From Rhodospirillaceae bacterium (GTDB taxonomy: Bacteria; Pseudomonadota; Alphaproteobacteria; MPNO01; UBA2964), in assembly GCA_018660305.1 (NCBI GenBank), contig JABJKO010000320.1, positions 1 to 32,072 on the forward strand: a stretch of 32,072 bases of DNA. Reading direction: 5' to 3'. Below are positions 31,189 to 32,072 of the stretch, piece by piece. The position numbers and the translations under genes were made by a program. Below the pieces are notes generated by a model. The model did no database searches. It was not told the origin of the DNA and worked only from the letters and a program-made list of their open reading frames with translations. Numbering within the stretch: position 1 is the first letter of the stretch; every line of letters starts with the position of its first letter.

Positions 31189-32072
31189 ATGACAGCGTTT
31201 GATCTGGTAATCCGGAACGGCCATGTGGCGACGTCCGAAGACGAATTCGACACCGATATTGGTGTAACCGACGGCAGGATCGCCGCCCTTGGTGCCGGTC
31301 TCGAAGAGGGTACGGAAGAAATAGACGCCGCCGGCAAGCTCATCACGCCAGGTGGCGTCGATAGCCACTGCCATGTGGAACAGATTTCCGCCAACGGCGT
31401 GTGGACCGCCGATGACTGGTTTACGGCAACAAGATCGGCGGCCTGTGGCGGGACCACCACCATCATTCCCTTTGCTTGCCAGCACCGGGGCAATTCCCTG
31501 CGCGATGTGGTCCAGGCCTATCACGAGATGGCGGGGCCCAAGGCGGTCATCGATTACGCCTTTCACCTGATCGTATCCGACCCCACCGCGCAGGTGCTGG
31601 GGCAGGAACTGCCGGCGCTTATTAAAGACGGCTATACAAGCTTCAAGATTTACCTCACCTACGACGCGCTGATGCTGACCGACCGTCAGTTTCTCGATGT
31701 ACTGGCCGTCGCGCGGCGCGATGGCGCCATGGTGATGGTGCATGCGGAAAATAACGACATGATCGCCTGGATGGCCGAGCGTCTGCTGCAGGCTGGATTA
31801 CGCGCCCCCAAGTTTCATGCCGTCGCCCGCCCCATGCTGGTGGAGCGGGAAGCCACCCATCGCAGCATCGCGCTGGCCGAACTGGTCGACGTGCCGGTGC
31901 TGATCGTCCATGTGTCGGGCGCCGAGGCCATCGAGCAGATCCGCTGGGCGCGGGACCGCGGTCTCAAGGTTTATGCGGAAACCTGTCCGCAATATCTGTT
32001 TCTCACGGCCGATGATATGGACAAGCCGGGTCTGGAAGGCGCGAAGCACATGTGCAGCCCGCCGCCGCGCGA
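31189..32072 (+). CDS. Dihydropyrimidinase/D-hydantoinase-family enzyme, 3' end cut by window
   Basis: The first 294 residues of a cyclic amidohydrolase are present; the frame runs off the right edge. All expected metal-site residues up to that point are visible: His60 and His62 (DSHCHVEQ), the carboxylated Lys153 (SFKIYLTYD), His185 (MVHAENND) and His241 (VHVSGAEA). The positions agree within two or three residues with bacterial D-hydantoinase. The later aspartate ligand would lie beyond the window. The usual phrase AETCPQYL is also present. It opens cyclic ureides such as dihydropyrimidines or hydantoins. AGGGTGAG lies before the ATG. Divergent neighbour is the DapA-family lyase. Whether the substrate is a pyrimidine or another cyclic amide cannot be told here. 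Confidence 0.88.
   Translation, partial: MTAFDLVIRNGHVATSEDEFDTDIGVTDGRIAALGAGLEEGTEEIDAAGKLITPGGVDSHCHVEQISANGVWTADDWFTATRSAACGGTTTIIPFACQHRGNSLRDVVQAYHEMAGPKAVIDYAFHLIVSDPTAQVLGQELPALIKDGYTSFKIYLTYDALMLTDRQFLDVLAVARRDGAMVMVHAENNDMIAWMAERLLQAGLRAPKFHAVARPMLVEREATHRSIALAELVDVPVLIVHVSGAEAIEQIRWARDRGLKVYAETCPQYLFLTADDMDKPGLEGAKHMCSPPPR

Overview
The window is a dense, GC-rich bacterial chromosome segment that reads best as Alphaproteobacteria (inference). The grounds are the compact mix of catabolic gene families, a Bug/TctABC transporter, and two-hairpin GTCATCC...GGATGAC intergenic repeats of a kind common in that class. I recognise 28 protein-coding genes, two of them cut by the window edges. 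I see no rRNA, tRNA, CRISPR array, insertion sequence, phage gene or integrase.

Layout. (1) 1-1901, plus strand: the end of a peptidoglycan-binding-domain gene and an overlapping gene for an unrecognised exported protein. (2) 2009-7619, minus strand, transcribed right to left: TPP-dependent enzyme B, a DUF3891 protein, TPP-dependent enzyme A, and an EamA-type exporter. (3) 7797-11054, plus: an orphan molybdopterin-binding subunit of the xanthine dehydrogenase/CO dehydrogenase family and an alpha/beta hydrolase. (4) 11062-12737, minus: alpha and beta subunits of a Rieske ring-hydroxylating-type oxygenase with a 4-base start/stop overlap. (5) 12908-14338, plus: an amidase. (6) 14346-18338, minus: two FMN-dependent 2-hydroxy-acid dehydrogenase paralogues, a signal-less NMT1/periplasmic-binding-fold protein, and an exported DUF1194 von Willebrand-like protein. 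(7) 18624-30069, plus: a TauD-type dioxygenase, amidohydrolase-2 A, a Rieske protein, an unknown 112-residue protein, amidohydrolase-2 B, an MmgE/PrpD protein, TctC-TctB-TctA, a PEP-mutase/isocitrate-lyase-family enzyme, and a second alpha/beta hydrolase. (8) 30173-32072: a DapA-family lyase (minus), divergent from the start of a dihydropyrimidinase/hydantoinase (plus), which runs off the end.

How it may work together (inference). The gene set looks like an uptake-and-catabolism island for an organic acid or a nitrogen-containing or aromatic compound. TctABC would import a carboxylate. Oxygenases (Rieske alpha/beta, TauD), a molybdenum hydroxylase and hydrolases (amidase, hydantoinase, two alpha/beta hydrolases, two amidohydrolase-2 enzymes) would process it. 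2-Hydroxy-acid dehydrogenases plus TPP enzymes could run a mandelate-pathway-like sequence: hydroxy acid to 2-oxo acid to aldehyde and CO2. The most striking structural feature is that three of the enzyme types come as local paralogue pairs, and two of these pairs enclose other genes. No transcriptional regulator is visible. The substrate cannot be named from sequence alone.
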